DNA of 64,000 bases from Pseudomonas sp. GCEP-101 (GTDB lineage Bacteria > Pseudomonadota > Gammaproteobacteria > Pseudomonadales > Pseudomonadaceae), in the NCBI RefSeq assembly GCF_025133575.1, contig NZ_CP104011.1:5278965-5342964 (forward strand), given 5' to 3'. Positions 52,036 through 60,297 of the stretch are shown one piece after another (positions within the stretch are counted from its first letter, which is position 1; each line of letters opens with the position of its first letter). A program made the translations under genes and the position numbers. The notes beneath the pieces were generated by a model. It was not told where the DNA came from. It searched no databases and saw only the letters and a program-made list of their open reading frames with translations.

Positions 52036-53772
52036 TCAGCGATTGGCATTCGAACGACTATAGACTTCGCGACCGGCGAACCAGGTCTTGAGCACACGGG
52101 TGTCGCGCAGCGCGTCGGGCTCGACCGTGAACACGTCGCGGTCGAGCAGGATCAGGTCGGCCTGCTTGCCCGGCTTCAGCGAACCGATGCGATCCTCCAG
52201 GCGGATAGTGCGCGCGGCGTTGAGGGTGTAGGCCTGGAACATGGTCTGCCGGTCGATGTCTTCGGCGGCGTTGAGCACGCCTTTCGGGCCGACGCGCTGG
52301 ATCGCCTGGTAGATGGCCTTCCACGGATCGGGCGTGGTGATCGGCCAGTCGCTGGCGCCGGAAATCGTCGCGCCGTGCTTGAGCAGCGAGCGCGCCGGGT
52401 ACATGTGCAGGAAGGCCATGGCGCTGACGTAGGGCTTGACCAGGTCGACACTGTTCTCGTCGGCGGCGGCCCAGTACAGCTGCATGGCGGCGATCACGTC
52501 GAGCGCCTTGAAGCGCGGGAAGTCGGCGGGGTTGACCATCTGCAGGTGGGTGATCGAATGCGGGATGCCGCTGTGGCGATCCTTGCGCGCCTGCTCGATG
52601 CCGTTGAGCGACTCGCGCACCGCGCGGTCGCCGATGGCATGGATGTGCACCAGCCAGCCACGGGCGTCGGCGGCGCTGACCAGTTCGCCGAAATGCCGGG
52701 GGTCGATCAGCAGTTCGCCGTACTTCTTCGAGTTGCGGTAGGGCTCGAGCATCGCCGCGCTCTGCGCCGGCACCTCGGCCACGCCGTCGGCGAAGACCTT
52801 GATGCCCGGCAGGGTCAGGTTCGTGACGCCAGAGAACTGCTGACGCACCTTGTCCAGCTCGTCGAGGTCGGCCGGGGTCGCCTTGGAATCGGCCATCAGC
52901 AGGGCGGCGACGTGGGCAGTCAGCCCGCCCTCTTCCGCCAGCCTCTTGTAGGCCGGCAGCACGCCGACGGATTCGTTGTGGATGTCGCCACCGGGGTTCT
53001 CGTTCGCCAGGGGCTCCATCCAGGCGGTGATGCCCAGCTCATGGTAGTAGCGCTGCGCGCCCTTCAGCGCCTCGAGCAGTTCGTCGTCGCTCGCCAGCGG
53101 CAGCAGCGCCTGTACCGGATAGAGGCCGGCATCGACCAGGAAGCCGTTGGGCCTGCCGTCGGCATCATGGCCGATGGTCGCCTGCTCCTCGCCCTTGAGC
53201 GCCTTGACCTTGGCCGCGTCGATGCCGGCGAGGTCGAGCAGCGCCTGGTTGGCCCAGCCGGTGTGGTAGTCACCGCCGGCCAGGAGGATCGGCTGCCTGG
53301 CCCATTCGCCCTGGTTGAAGCGCTGCTGCAACTCGCCGATATGGTCCCAGTACGCCGTGGGCACACCACCCACCGAGAGGAACTGGCCGCGCCGCGCGCG
53401 GCCGTCATCGCGCCACTGGCGCAGCTTGCTCTCGAACGCGTCTAGCGGCAGGTCCTGGTTGTCGAGGTTGGCCTGGAGCATCTGCAGGCCACCCTTGACC
53501 AGGTGGGTGTGGGCATCGATGAAACCGGGCATCAGCACCTGGCCGTGCAGGTCGATGACCTGGGTGGCCGGCTGGCGGAGCTTGAGGATCTGCGCGTCGC
53601 TGCCAACGGCGAGGATACGGCCGTTCTCCACCGCCACCGCCTGTTGCAGCGCCTGGCCGGGTTCGGCGGTGTAGACCTTGCCGCCATGCAGGATGAGGTC
53701 GGCGGCGGCCATCGTTTCCAACGAGGAAAAAGCGCACGCCGCCGACACCAGCGCCGGAATCAGTAGTTTCAT
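52036..53772 (-). CDS. Exported YtcJ-like metal-dependent amidohydrolase
   Basis: 578 residues, signal peptide 1-23 (ending TMAAA). Amidohydrolase_3 features: DLILHGGKVYTAEPG (26-40), GFIDAHTHLVKGG (metal-binding HxH, about 82-94), HIHAIGDRAVRE (about 374-385), GASDWPITTPDPW (about 450-462, catalytic Asp) and RIGSLKPGKQADLILLDRDVF (about 525-545). Periplasmic hydrolysis of an amide or imide is expected. First gene of a probable operon with the C45 protein; divergent from the LysR gene at 53892. Confidence 0.88.
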   Translation of the reverse strand: MKLLIPALVSAACAFSSLETMAAADLILHGGKVYTAEPGQALQQAVAVENGRILAVGSDAQILKLRQPATQVIDLHGQVLMPGFIDAHTHLVKGGLQMLQANLDNQDLPLDAFESKLRQWRDDGRARRGQFLSVGGVPTAYWDHIGELQQRFNQGEWARQPILLAGGDYHTGWANQALLDLAGIDAAKVKALKGEEQATIGHDADGRPNGFLVDAGLYPVQALLPLASDDELLEALKGAQRYYHELGITAWMEPLANENPGGDIHNESVGVLPAYKRLAEEGGLTAHVAALLMADSKATPADLDELDKVRQQFSGVTNLTLPGIKVFADGVAEVPAQSAAMLEPYRNSKKYGELLIDPRHFGELVSAADARGWLVHIHAIGDRAVRESLNGIEQARKDRHSGIPHSITHLQMVNPADFPRFKALDVIAAMQLYWAAADENSVDLVKPYVSAMAFLHMYPARSLLKHGATISGASDWPITTPDPWKAIYQAIQRVGPKGVLNAAEDIDRQTMFQAYTLNAARTIRLEDRIGSLKPGKQADLILLDRDVFTVEPDALRDTRVLKTWFAGREVYSRSNANR

Positions 53773-53891
53773 CGCAGAGCCTTCGTTATTGTTGATCTGT
53801 GACGAAGGTTAAGCAAAAGCCCCGGCGGCTTTAACACCGACTTCCCGCACAACTTCTGTTCCTGTCAGGAAGCAATACCAGGAAACAATCC

Positions 53892-54806
53892 ATGGACAAG
53901 ATGACCGCCCTCACCATGTTCGTCGCCACCGCCGACCACGGCGGCTTCAGCCGCGCGGCCGAACAGTTGGGCAAGACCCCCTCGGCGATAACCAAGGGCG
54001 TGGCGCAACTGGAGGCCGAACTGGGCCAACGCCTGTTCGAACGCACCACACGGCGCATGGCGCTGACCGAAGCCGGGCACATCTACCTGGAAGGCGCGCG
54101 CTCGGCCTTGATGCAGCTGCAACGCGCCAGCGAGGAAGTCGAGCAGTTGCAGACCGAGTTGCGCGGCAGCCTGCGCATTGCCGCGCCGCCCTCCTTCGCC
54201 CCGGCCTTCTTCAACGCGGTGTGCTGCCGCTTCCTGCGCGAGCATCCGCAGGTGCGCCTGGAGGTGGACCTGGCGGACGAATTCGCCGACCTGGTGGAAG
54301 GCGGCTACGACCTTGCCCTGCGCGACGGCCCCATCGACCTGCCCGACGTGATCGCCCAGCCGCTGATCGAGAACCGCCTGATGCTCTGCGCCAGCCCTCG
54401 CTATCTCGCCGAAAAGGGGATGGAGGTGACGCTGGAGAACTACGAGCAGCACGACTGGCTGATCTTCCGCCACCCGCTGCTGAACCGGAACTTCTGGTGG
54501 GTGCAGAAGGACGGCGAACGCCTCCGCATCCGCCAGCCGGTGCCGCGCATTGCCAGCGACAACTATGACTTCCTGCTGGCGTGCCTGCTGGATGGCCAGG
54601 GCCTGCAGTTCCTCCCGCAGTGGAGCGCGCTGCCCTACCTGGAAAGCGGCGAGCTGGTGGAGCAGCTACCCGACTGCTGGCGCGACCAGAGCGCCTTCGG
54701 GCCCTGGGTCCACGTGCTCTACCTGCCGCACCGGCGCAGCACGCGCAAGGTGCGGGTGTTCATCGAGTACCTGCGCGAGCACCTGCAGGGGAAGGGGTTG
54801 GTCTGA
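53892..54806 (+). CDS. LysR-type transcriptional regulator
   Basis: 304 residues. HTH MDKMTALTMFVATADHGGFSRAAEQLGKTPSAITKGVAQLEAELGQRLFERTTRRMALTEAG; effector domain from about 90. AGGAAA before the ATG. Divergent from the amidohydrolase/C45 operon (119 bp), which it probably regulates. CrgA-like branch. Confidence 0.9.
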   Translation: MDKMTALTMFVATADHGGFSRAAEQLGKTPSAITKGVAQLEAELGQRLFERTTRRMALTEAGHIYLEGARSALMQLQRASEEVEQLQTELRGSLRIAAPPSFAPAFFNAVCCRFLREHPQVRLEVDLADEFADLVEGGYDLALRDGPIDLPDVIAQPLIENRLMLCASPRYLAEKGMEVTLENYEQHDWLIFRHPLLNRNFWWVQKDGERLRIRQPVPRIASDNYDFLLACLLDGQGLQFLPQWSALPYLESGELVEQLPDCWRDQSAFGPWVHVLYLPHRRSTRKVRVFIEYLREHLQGKGLV

Positions 54807-55170
54807 GCCAGGACGAAGGCGTTGGCCCGCGGGTGCGCCAACGCACACGAATCTGCCGCCGAGCATAGGAGCGGACATTGTTCGCGAGGCATGACCGGCA
54901 GGTTCGCAGCCGCCGGCAAGCGATCGCGGACGGAGTCCGCTCCTACGTGGCGGGTGATGACCTGCAGGAGCACGCATGCGCGTGGTCGCGGGCATGGCCC
55001 GCTCCTACAGGTTGACGCCGGCGTTGGGCTGTTCGCGAGCAAGCTCGCTCCTACGAAGAGCGGCCCGAAGCCTGGGCTGGGCTGTAGGAGCGAGCTTGCT
55101 CGCGAACCCGCCCAGCGCGGTAGGCAGGGCGGATAACCCGCAACAGGCAATCCGCCGCCTCACCACAGCC
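54807..55170. other. 364-bp repeat-rich intergenic region
   Basis: Five REP-type palindromes and a GCGGATAAC...AATCCGCC fragment (about 55121-55153) occupy most of it. No gene or clear terminator seen. Confidence 0.6.
54865..55107. repeat. Cluster of five REP-type palindromes, both orientations
   Basis: Copies at 54865-54887 (degenerate), 54924-54947 (TCGCGGACGGAGTCCGCTCC), 54986-55009 (TCGCGGGCATGGCCCGCTCC), 55032-55054 (TTCGCGAGCAAGCTCGCTCC) and 55083-55107 (TGTAGGAGCGAGCTTGCTCG). The last two face each other, a BIME-like pair. Confidence 0.85.
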
Positions 55171-56643
55171 TTACTTGAGGTACCACCCCCACGCCTGGTC
55201 GCTGAGGTACTCGGTGACCTGCTTGGTCTCCAGGTAGTTGTTCAGCCCCCACACGCCCAGCTCGCGGCCGATGCCGCTCTGCTTGTAGCCGCCCCAGGGC
55301 GCCTGGGTGAAGGTCGGCTGCGAGCAGTTGACCCACACGATGCCTGCGCGCAGCCCCCGGCTCACCCGCTGGCAGCGCGCCGGGTCGGCGGACATCACGG
55401 CCGCCGCCAGGCCGAACTGGCTGTCGTTGGCCAGGCGCAGCGCCTCGGCTTCGTCCTTGAAGCGGCGCACGGCGAGCACCGGGCCGAAGATCTCCTCGCG
55501 CCACACGGCGCTGTCCAGCGGGGCGTCGACGAACACCGTGGGCTCGACGAACCAGCCCTTCTCGCGATGGGCCGGACGCTTGCCGCCAGTGACCAGCTTC
55601 GCGCCGTCGCGCACGCCGGCCTCGATGGCCTGCAGCACCTTGGCGTGTTGCCCGGCGCTGACCAGCGGGCCGAGCAGCACGCCCGGCTCCAGGCCATTGC
55701 CGATGGTGATACGGCGGGCCTCTTCCACCAGGCGCTCGATCAGCCGGTCATGCAGCCCCTCCTGCACCAGCAGGCGCGAGGTCGCGCTGCATACCTGCCC
55801 CTGGTTCCAGAAGATGCCAAAGAGGATCCACTCCACCGCTGCTTCGATATCGGCGTCATCGAAGACTATGAACGCCGACTTGCCGCCCAGCTCCAGGCTG
55901 ACGTTCTTGATGTCCTGGGCCGCCGCCTGCATGATCGCGCGCCCGGTGGGCACGCTGCCGGTGAAGGCCAGCTTGTCCACGCCCGGGTGCGCCGACAGCG
56001 GCGAGCCGGCATCGCGGCCCAGCCCGGTGACCACGTTGAGCACGCCCTTGGGCAGGCCCACGGCATCGGCCGCGGCGGCCAGTTCCAGGGAGGTCAGCGG
56101 GGTCAGCTCGGAGGGCTTGAGCACCGCGGTGCAGCCGGCGGCGAGTGCCGGCGCGACCTTCCACGAAGCCATCAGCAGCGGGTAGTTCCACGGGATGATC
56201 TGCCCGACCACGCCGACCGGCTCGCGCAGCACCCGGCAGGCGAAACGCTCGTCGGGCAACGCGACCACTTCACCCTCGCCGTTCAGTCCTTCGGCCAGCG
56301 CGGCGTAGTAGTCGAAGCAGCCGATGGCGTCGTCGATGTCCCACTGCGCCTCGGGCAGCGGTTTGCCGTTGTCCTGCACCTCCAGGCGGGCCAGGTCTTC
56401 GCGGCGGCCACGCAGGTTGTCGGCGATGGCGCGCAGGTAGCCGGCGCGTTCCCTGCCCGTGCTGCGGCCCCACTCGCCCTCGTCGAAAGCCCGACGTGCG
56501 GCCTGCACGGCGCGATCCACATCCTCGCCGGTGGCGGCGGCGACTTCGGTCAGCACGGCTTCGCTGGAGGGTTCGTACACCTCGAAGCGGCCGCCTTGTG
56601 CGGGTGCCTGCCACTGGCCGTCGATATAGAGCTGGTCGCGCAT
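55171..56643 (-). CDS. Betaine-aldehyde-dehydrogenase-like aldehyde dehydrogenase
   Basis: 490 residues. Catalytic Glu251 in LELGGKS and Cys285 in NQGQVCSATSR; IIPWNYPLLMASWKVAPALAAGC (149-171) and FTGSVPTGR (227-235) bind NAD. The PWNYPLLM...GQVCSATSR pattern is that of BADH, aminoaldehyde and gamma-guanidinobutyraldehyde-type dehydrogenases. AGGAG before the ATG. Next to an amine-oxidoreductase module across the AraC gene, it likely oxidises the aminoaldehyde product (inference). Confidence 0.9.
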   Translation of the reverse strand: MRDQLYIDGQWQAPAQGGRFEVYEPSSEAVLTEVAAATGEDVDRAVQAARRAFDEGEWGRSTGRERAGYLRAIADNLRGRREDLARLEVQDNGKPLPEAQWDIDDAIGCFDYYAALAEGLNGEGEVVALPDERFACRVLREPVGVVGQIIPWNYPLLMASWKVAPALAAGCTAVLKPSELTPLTSLELAAAADAVGLPKGVLNVVTGLGRDAGSPLSAHPGVDKLAFTGSVPTGRAIMQAAAQDIKNVSLELGGKSAFIVFDDADIEAAVEWILFGIFWNQGQVCSATSRLLVQEGLHDRLIERLVEEARRITIGNGLEPGVLLGPLVSAGQHAKVLQAIEAGVRDGAKLVTGGKRPAHREKGWFVEPTVFVDAPLDSAVWREEIFGPVLAVRRFKDEAEALRLANDSQFGLAAAVMSADPARCQRVSRGLRAGIVWVNCSQPTFTQAPWGGYKQSGIGRELGVWGLNNYLETKQVTEYLSDQAWGWYLK

Positions 56644-56791
56644 GGGGAGGTCTCCTGAGCGGGTTGGAATGATTGTCGGCCGAGCATAGGGAAATGCGCG
56701 TCAGGTTGATAACGCGGGCGCCCTGCATGCGGGCACGCGCGGAACTCCTAGCGGGAGCGATTGGCCTCTCTGGAAAGTTCGGCGTTGTGCT

Positions 56792-56897
56792 GCCCCTCAC
56801 CCCAGCCCTCTCCCAAGGGGAGAGGGGGCAAATCGTGCCGGCTGATAGCGAAGACTCCCCCTGCACCGAACGGTCCCCTCTCCCCCTGGGAGAGGGC
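56792..56897. repeat. Dispersed element E2
   Basis: Shares CCCTCACCCCAGCCCTCTCC, GAGAGGG, CGTGCCGGCTGATAGCGAAG and CCCCTCTCCCCCTGGGAGAG with E1 and E3; lacks the right-hand GGGTGAGGG end. Confidence 0.8.
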
Positions 56898-56960
56898 CGA
56901 TCCGAGCGCAGATGCCTCATGTAGGAGCGAGCCCAGCTGCGGAGCCAAGGGGAACATCCG

Positions 56961-56984
56961 TTCGCGAGCAAGCTCGCTCCTACC
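56961..56984. repeat. REP-type palindrome (TTCGCGAGCAAGCTCGCTCC)
   Basis: Immediately downstream of the AraC-like gene's stop (minus strand), where it could act as a transcript end or stability signal. Confidence 0.8.
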
Positions 56985-56990
56985 GGTACG

Positions 56991-57815
56991 TCACGCGCGC
57001 TGTTGCTCCAGGTACGCCTTGGGCGACAACCCCGTCTCCTCGCGGAAGCAGCGGTAGAAGGTCGACAGCGAGCGGAACCCGGCCGCGCGCGCCAGTTCAT
57101 CGATGCGCGTGACGCTGGTGGCGCCGTCCAGTTGGGCGAGCAGGTGGCGCAGGCGCAGCTGGTTCAGGTACTGGTAGAAACTCAGGCCCAGCACCTGGTT
57201 GAGGAAGTAGGAGATCTGGTTGCGCGTGTAGCCGGTGGCCGCCGCGACCTGGGGCATGTCCAGGTCGGGGTTGAGGAATGGCCGGGTCTGCTGGAAGTAC
57301 TGCTGGATATCCCCGCCGAGCAGGCTCAGCTGCCGCGCCGACAACCCCAGGCGGCTATCGGCCATGCGCGGTTGCGGCTCGCTGGCGGTTTTCTCCGGCT
57401 GGCCGACCAGTGCGGCGTGCTCGTTCACCCGGATGATCCTGCCGTCACGCACGGTGTAGGCCTCGGTGGCGCGGAACGACACCAGGCCCTGGGTGCCGCG
57501 CAAGGTCACCTGGTACTGCAGGAAAGCGGTGTCGCCGTCCACGCGCAGGCGGTCGGTGTAGACCTGCGATTCATCGCCGGCCGCCGGCATGCTGGTCTGC
57601 AAGTAATCGCGCAACTCGCTCGGCGCAATCCGACGTCCCTGGAAGAAATCGGTGTACTCCACCTGCGGATCGAACAGCGCCATCAGCGCCTCGATGTCGT
57701 GCCGACGCCAGGCCTGGTGATAGCGCATCACCACCGCGTGGGTGCTGGCGCTCGCCGGGTCGGGCTGGTAAGGCGTGCCTTCCAGCGTGGCACTCCAGCC
57801 CTGTTCTTCGCTCAT
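56991..57815 (-). CDS. AraC-type regulator fused to an NTF2/SnoaL-like domain
   Basis: 274 residues. N-terminal 25-135 is a SnoaL/NTF2-like cone (VVMRYHQAWRRHDIEALMALFDPQVEYTDFFQGRRIAPSELRDYL; AYTVRDGRIIRVNEHAAL). C-terminal 165-270 is a double-HTH AraC domain (MPQVAAATGYTRNQISYFLNQVLGLSFYQYLNQLRLRHL; IDELARAAGFRSLSTFYRCFREETGLSPKAYLE). The usual AraC sensor is a cupin, so an NTF2-like sensor is uncommon. Divergent from the FAD oxidoreductase-cupin pair, which it probably activates. AGGGGAA before the ATG. Confidence 0.88.
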   Translation of the reverse strand: MSEEQGWSATLEGTPYQPDPASASTHAVVMRYHQAWRRHDIEALMALFDPQVEYTDFFQGRRIAPSELRDYLQTSMPAAGDESQVYTDRLRVDGDTAFLQYQVTLRGTQGLVSFRATEAYTVRDGRIIRVNEHAALVGQPEKTASEPQPRMADSRLGLSARQLSLLGGDIQQYFQQTRPFLNPDLDMPQVAAATGYTRNQISYFLNQVLGLSFYQYLNQLRLRHLLAQLDGATSVTRIDELARAAGFRSLSTFYRCFREETGLSPKAYLEQQRA

Positions 57816-57968
57816 GCTGTTCCCCTGCCGGTCTGGGCCGGCTCGTCCTGCTCCGGGCGTGCCCGCAAAGAGCGGGAAGCCGTATGCCTGAGCCCCCCGG
57901 AGCGATTACAAAACTCGGATACGGCCCGAAGACCGCTTTTTCTTCCGACATTCTGCCGGAGTTTTCCG
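57816..57968. promoter_or_regulatory. Divergent promoter region, AraC regulator / FAD oxidoreductase
   Basis: 153 bp that must contain both promoters. TTCCGACATTCTGCCGGAGT near 57945-57964 holds a short imperfect inverted repeat (TCCG...CGGA). No -35/-10 pair assigned. Confidence 0.45.
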
Positions 57969-59354
57969 ATGACATCCGCCCTTCTTGCGCACGCCATTCC
58001 CCGACCCTTCTGGCTCGATACCTTCGATCCCGCTCCCGCCGCGCCAGCGCTGGAAGCGGATCGCCGCTTCGACCTGGTGGTGGTCGGCGGCGGCTTCACC
58101 GGTCTGTGGACCGCCCTGCACGCCCGCCTGCGCTGGCCCGGCGCGAGCATTGCGGTGGTCGAGGCGCGGCGTTGCGGCGGCGAAGCCAGCGGGCGCAATG
58201 GCGGCTTCTGCGCGCCGAGCATTTCCCACGGCGTAGGCAACGCCTTGCGCCGCTGGCCGGAAGAAGCTGAAACCCTGGTACGCCTGGGCCGTCAGAACCT
58301 CGACGAATTCGAGGCGGACCTGAACCGCTTTGGCATGAACGTGGAGTTCGAGCGCCGCGGCAAGCTCAGCGTTGCCGCACAACCCTGGCAGGTCGATGGC
58401 CTGCGCGGCATGCAGCGCAACTACCAGCGCTTCGGCATCGACTGCGAGTGGCTCGAAGGCGCGGAACTGGCGCAGAGACTCGACTCGCCCCTCTACAAGG
58501 CCGGCGTGTTCGAGCCCAACTACGCGCTGCTCAACCCGGCGAAGATGGCCGCCGAGCTGCGCCGGGTCTGCCTGGAGCACGGCATCCAGCTGTTCGAGAA
58601 CACCCCCGTGCACGAGCTGCACCAGCGTGGCGACCGCTTGCTGCTGCGCTGTGACCGTGGCGAGCTGGAAGCCGGGCAGATCGCCCTGGCCACCAACATC
58701 GCGCCGCCGCTGCTGGGTCACCTGAATTCCAGCGTGATCCCGGTGTACGACTACTCGCTGGTCACCCAGCCGCTCACCGACGATCAGCTGCGCGCCATCG
58801 GCTGGGTCGACCGCTACGGCATCGCCGACGCCGGCAACCAGTTCCACTACCTGCGCAAGACCGCCGACAACCGCATCCTGTGGGCCGGCTTCGACGCCAT
58901 CTATCACTTCGGCAGCCGCCGCGACGAAGCCCTGACCCAGCGCCCGGAAAGCTTCCAGCGCCTGGCCGGGCAGTTCCGCGAGGCCTTCCCGCAGCTCGGC
59001 CCGGTCGAATTCAGCCACGCCTGGGGCGGCATCATCGACACCTCCGCGCGCACCACGCTGTTCACCGGCTGCGTACTCGACAACCGCGTCGCCTACGCGC
59101 TGGGCTTCACCGGCCAGGGCGTGGCGGCGAGCCGTTTCGCCGCGCTCAACATGCTCGACCAGCTGGGCGGCGAAAGCACCGAACGCACCCGGCTGCGCAT
59201 GACCTCGCAGAAGCCCTTCCCCTTCCCGCCCGAGCCGCTGCGCTACCTCGGCGTGCGCCTGGCGCAGCGTTCGCTGGCCAAAGAAGACCGCACCGGCCGC
59301 CGCGACCTGCTACTCAAGACCCTCGATGCCTTCGGCGTCGGTTTCGATTCCTGA
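57969..59354 (+). CDS. FAD-dependent amine oxidoreductase (DAO family, PuuB-like)
   Basis: 461 residues. FAD Rossmann motif FDLVVVGGGFTGLWTALHA (about 34-52), EARRCGGEASGRNGGFCAP (about 66-84, covalent or tight FAD region typical of gamma-glutamylputrescine oxidase-like enzymes), HAWGGIIDTSARTT near 346-359 and YALGFTGQGVAASRFAA (about 376-392). It should oxidise a primary or secondary amine, releasing an aldehyde and ammonia or amine. Start at 57969; upstream open frame is the AraC gene's antisense. The TGA overlaps an ATG of the cupin gene. Confidence 0.9.
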   Translation: MTSALLAHAIPRPFWLDTFDPAPAAPALEADRRFDLVVVGGGFTGLWTALHARLRWPGASIAVVEARRCGGEASGRNGGFCAPSISHGVGNALRRWPEEAETLVRLGRQNLDEFEADLNRFGMNVEFERRGKLSVAAQPWQVDGLRGMQRNYQRFGIDCEWLEGAELAQRLDSPLYKAGVFEPNYALLNPAKMAAELRRVCLEHGIQLFENTPVHELHQRGDRLLLRCDRGELEAGQIALATNIAPPLLGHLNSSVIPVYDYSLVTQPLTDDQLRAIGWVDRYGIADAGNQFHYLRKTADNRILWAGFDAIYHFGSRRDEALTQRPESFQRLAGQFREAFPQLGPVEFSHAWGGIIDTSARTTLFTGCVLDNRVAYALGFTGQGVAASRFAALNMLDQLGGESTERTRLRMTSQKPFPFPPEPLRYLGVRLAQRSLAKEDRTGRRDLLLKTLDAFGVGFDS

Positions 59355-59365
59355 TGGAGAACCCC

Positions 59366-59725
59366 ATGTCCACCCTGCCCCGCCACGTCATCGACTTCGC
59401 CAACCCGGACCTCGCCCCGCAGGAGCGCGAGATCAACGACCCGGTCATCGTCGATGTGCCGTACCGCAGCCGCAGCTGGCGGCACTTCAGTGCGCCGGAA
59501 AAGAACGCCATCGCCGGCATCTGGGAGGCCGGCGTGCACCTGGAACGCTGCGAATGCGACTACGACGAGCTGTGCCATATCCTCGAAGGCACGGTGCGCC
59601 TGACCGACGCGGACGGCGTGGCGAAGACCTTCGGGCCGGGGGATTCCTTCGTGGTCGCGGCGGGGTTCAAGGGCACCTGGGAGAACCTCACGCCGGTGCG
59701 CAAGGTGTACTTCATTCTGGGCTGA
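59366..59725 (+). CDS. DUF861-type cupin protein linked to the amine oxidoreductase
   Basis: 119 residues from ATG 59366 (GGAG 6 nt upstream); ATG 59354 overlapping the oxidoreductase stop is the alternative. Cupin core GVHLERCECDYDELCHILEGTVRLTDADGVAKTFGPGDSFVVAAGFKGTWENLTPVRKVYF. Same subfamily as the two cupins at 31 kb but clearly a different paralogue. These cupins are regular companions of PuuB-like oxidases. Confidence 0.88.
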   Translation: MSTLPRHVIDFANPDLAPQEREINDPVIVDVPYRSRSWRHFSAPEKNAIAGIWEAGVHLERCECDYDELCHILEGTVRLTDADGVAKTFGPGDSFVVAAGFKGTWENLTPVRKVYFILG

Positions 59726-59744
59726 GCGACGGGCTCGCAGGCTA

Positions 59745-60094
59745 CGTAGGAGCGGACTCCGTCCGCGATTGGCTTCGCCCGGCTCCGGACCACTTGGCGC
59801 GGCGTCGATTAGATCGCGGACAGGGCCCTACCTGAAATATCGTACCGGGGCCGGCCCTCTCCCCCGCCCTCTCCCTGAAGGGAGAGGGAGCCGCCCGTGC
59901 CGGCTGACGTCCTGGTTTAAACCTGCCCCATACGGTCCCTCCCCCCTTCGGGGCAGGGAGCGCAGCCAGGGTTAGGGAGCGGCGTCCTCGTGCACAATTT
60001 CTTGCAGGAGCGGACTGTGTCCGCGATTGGCTCCGCCCAGTTCCGGGCAACTCGGCGCGGCGGCGATTCGATCGCGGACGGAGTCCGCTCCTAC
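59745..60094. repeat. Two REP pairs with conserved spacer, flanking element E3
   Basis: Each unit reads GGAGCGGAC(T)...GTCCGCGATTGGCT-CGCCC ... GGCGCGGCG-CGATT-GATCGCGGAC and ends in the opposite-facing palindrome. Unit 1 is 59745-59828, unit 2 is 60004-60094. Confidence 0.75.
59852..59979. repeat. Dispersed element E3
   Basis: Shares GCCCTCTCCC, GGGAGAGGGAGCCG, CGTGCCGGCTGA and the terminal CAGGGTTAGGG with E1; about 128 bp. Confidence 0.75.
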
Positions 60095-60297
60095 GCACCG
60101 ATTGGCCCCGCGCGAAGCGAGCCAACCGGAACGCCCACCAGCCGTACGTCTGCGCACGCGCCACGGTGAAATGAAACGGCTATAACTAGCGGAACGAAAC
60201 GGCGGGCCGCCGGGTTGTCCCTGCAATGCCCGCCCCTATTGGCCTTTTCCCCAGCCCGGTTCAGGCGTGCCCAGCCTGATCGGCGCGGAGCGGTGCG

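Larger units (their letters stand above)
56644..56990. other. 347-bp intergenic region with repeat element E2 and REP copies
   Basis: E2 at 56792-56897, then a degenerate (56919-56935) and a complete (56961-56984) REP palindrome. No gene seen. Confidence 0.6.
59726..60297. other. 572-bp repeat-rich intergenic region
   Basis: Two REP pairs with related spacers (59745-59828 and 60004-60094) flank element E3. No gene is supported. The lytic transglycosylase promoter should lie in the last ~150 bp. Confidence 0.6.

Noticed and set aside
50878..53445. 855-codon open frame on the plus strand
   Set aside because: Runs antisense across the C45 and amidohydrolase genes; it is a GC-rich shadow frame with no recognisable domain and no ribosome binding site.
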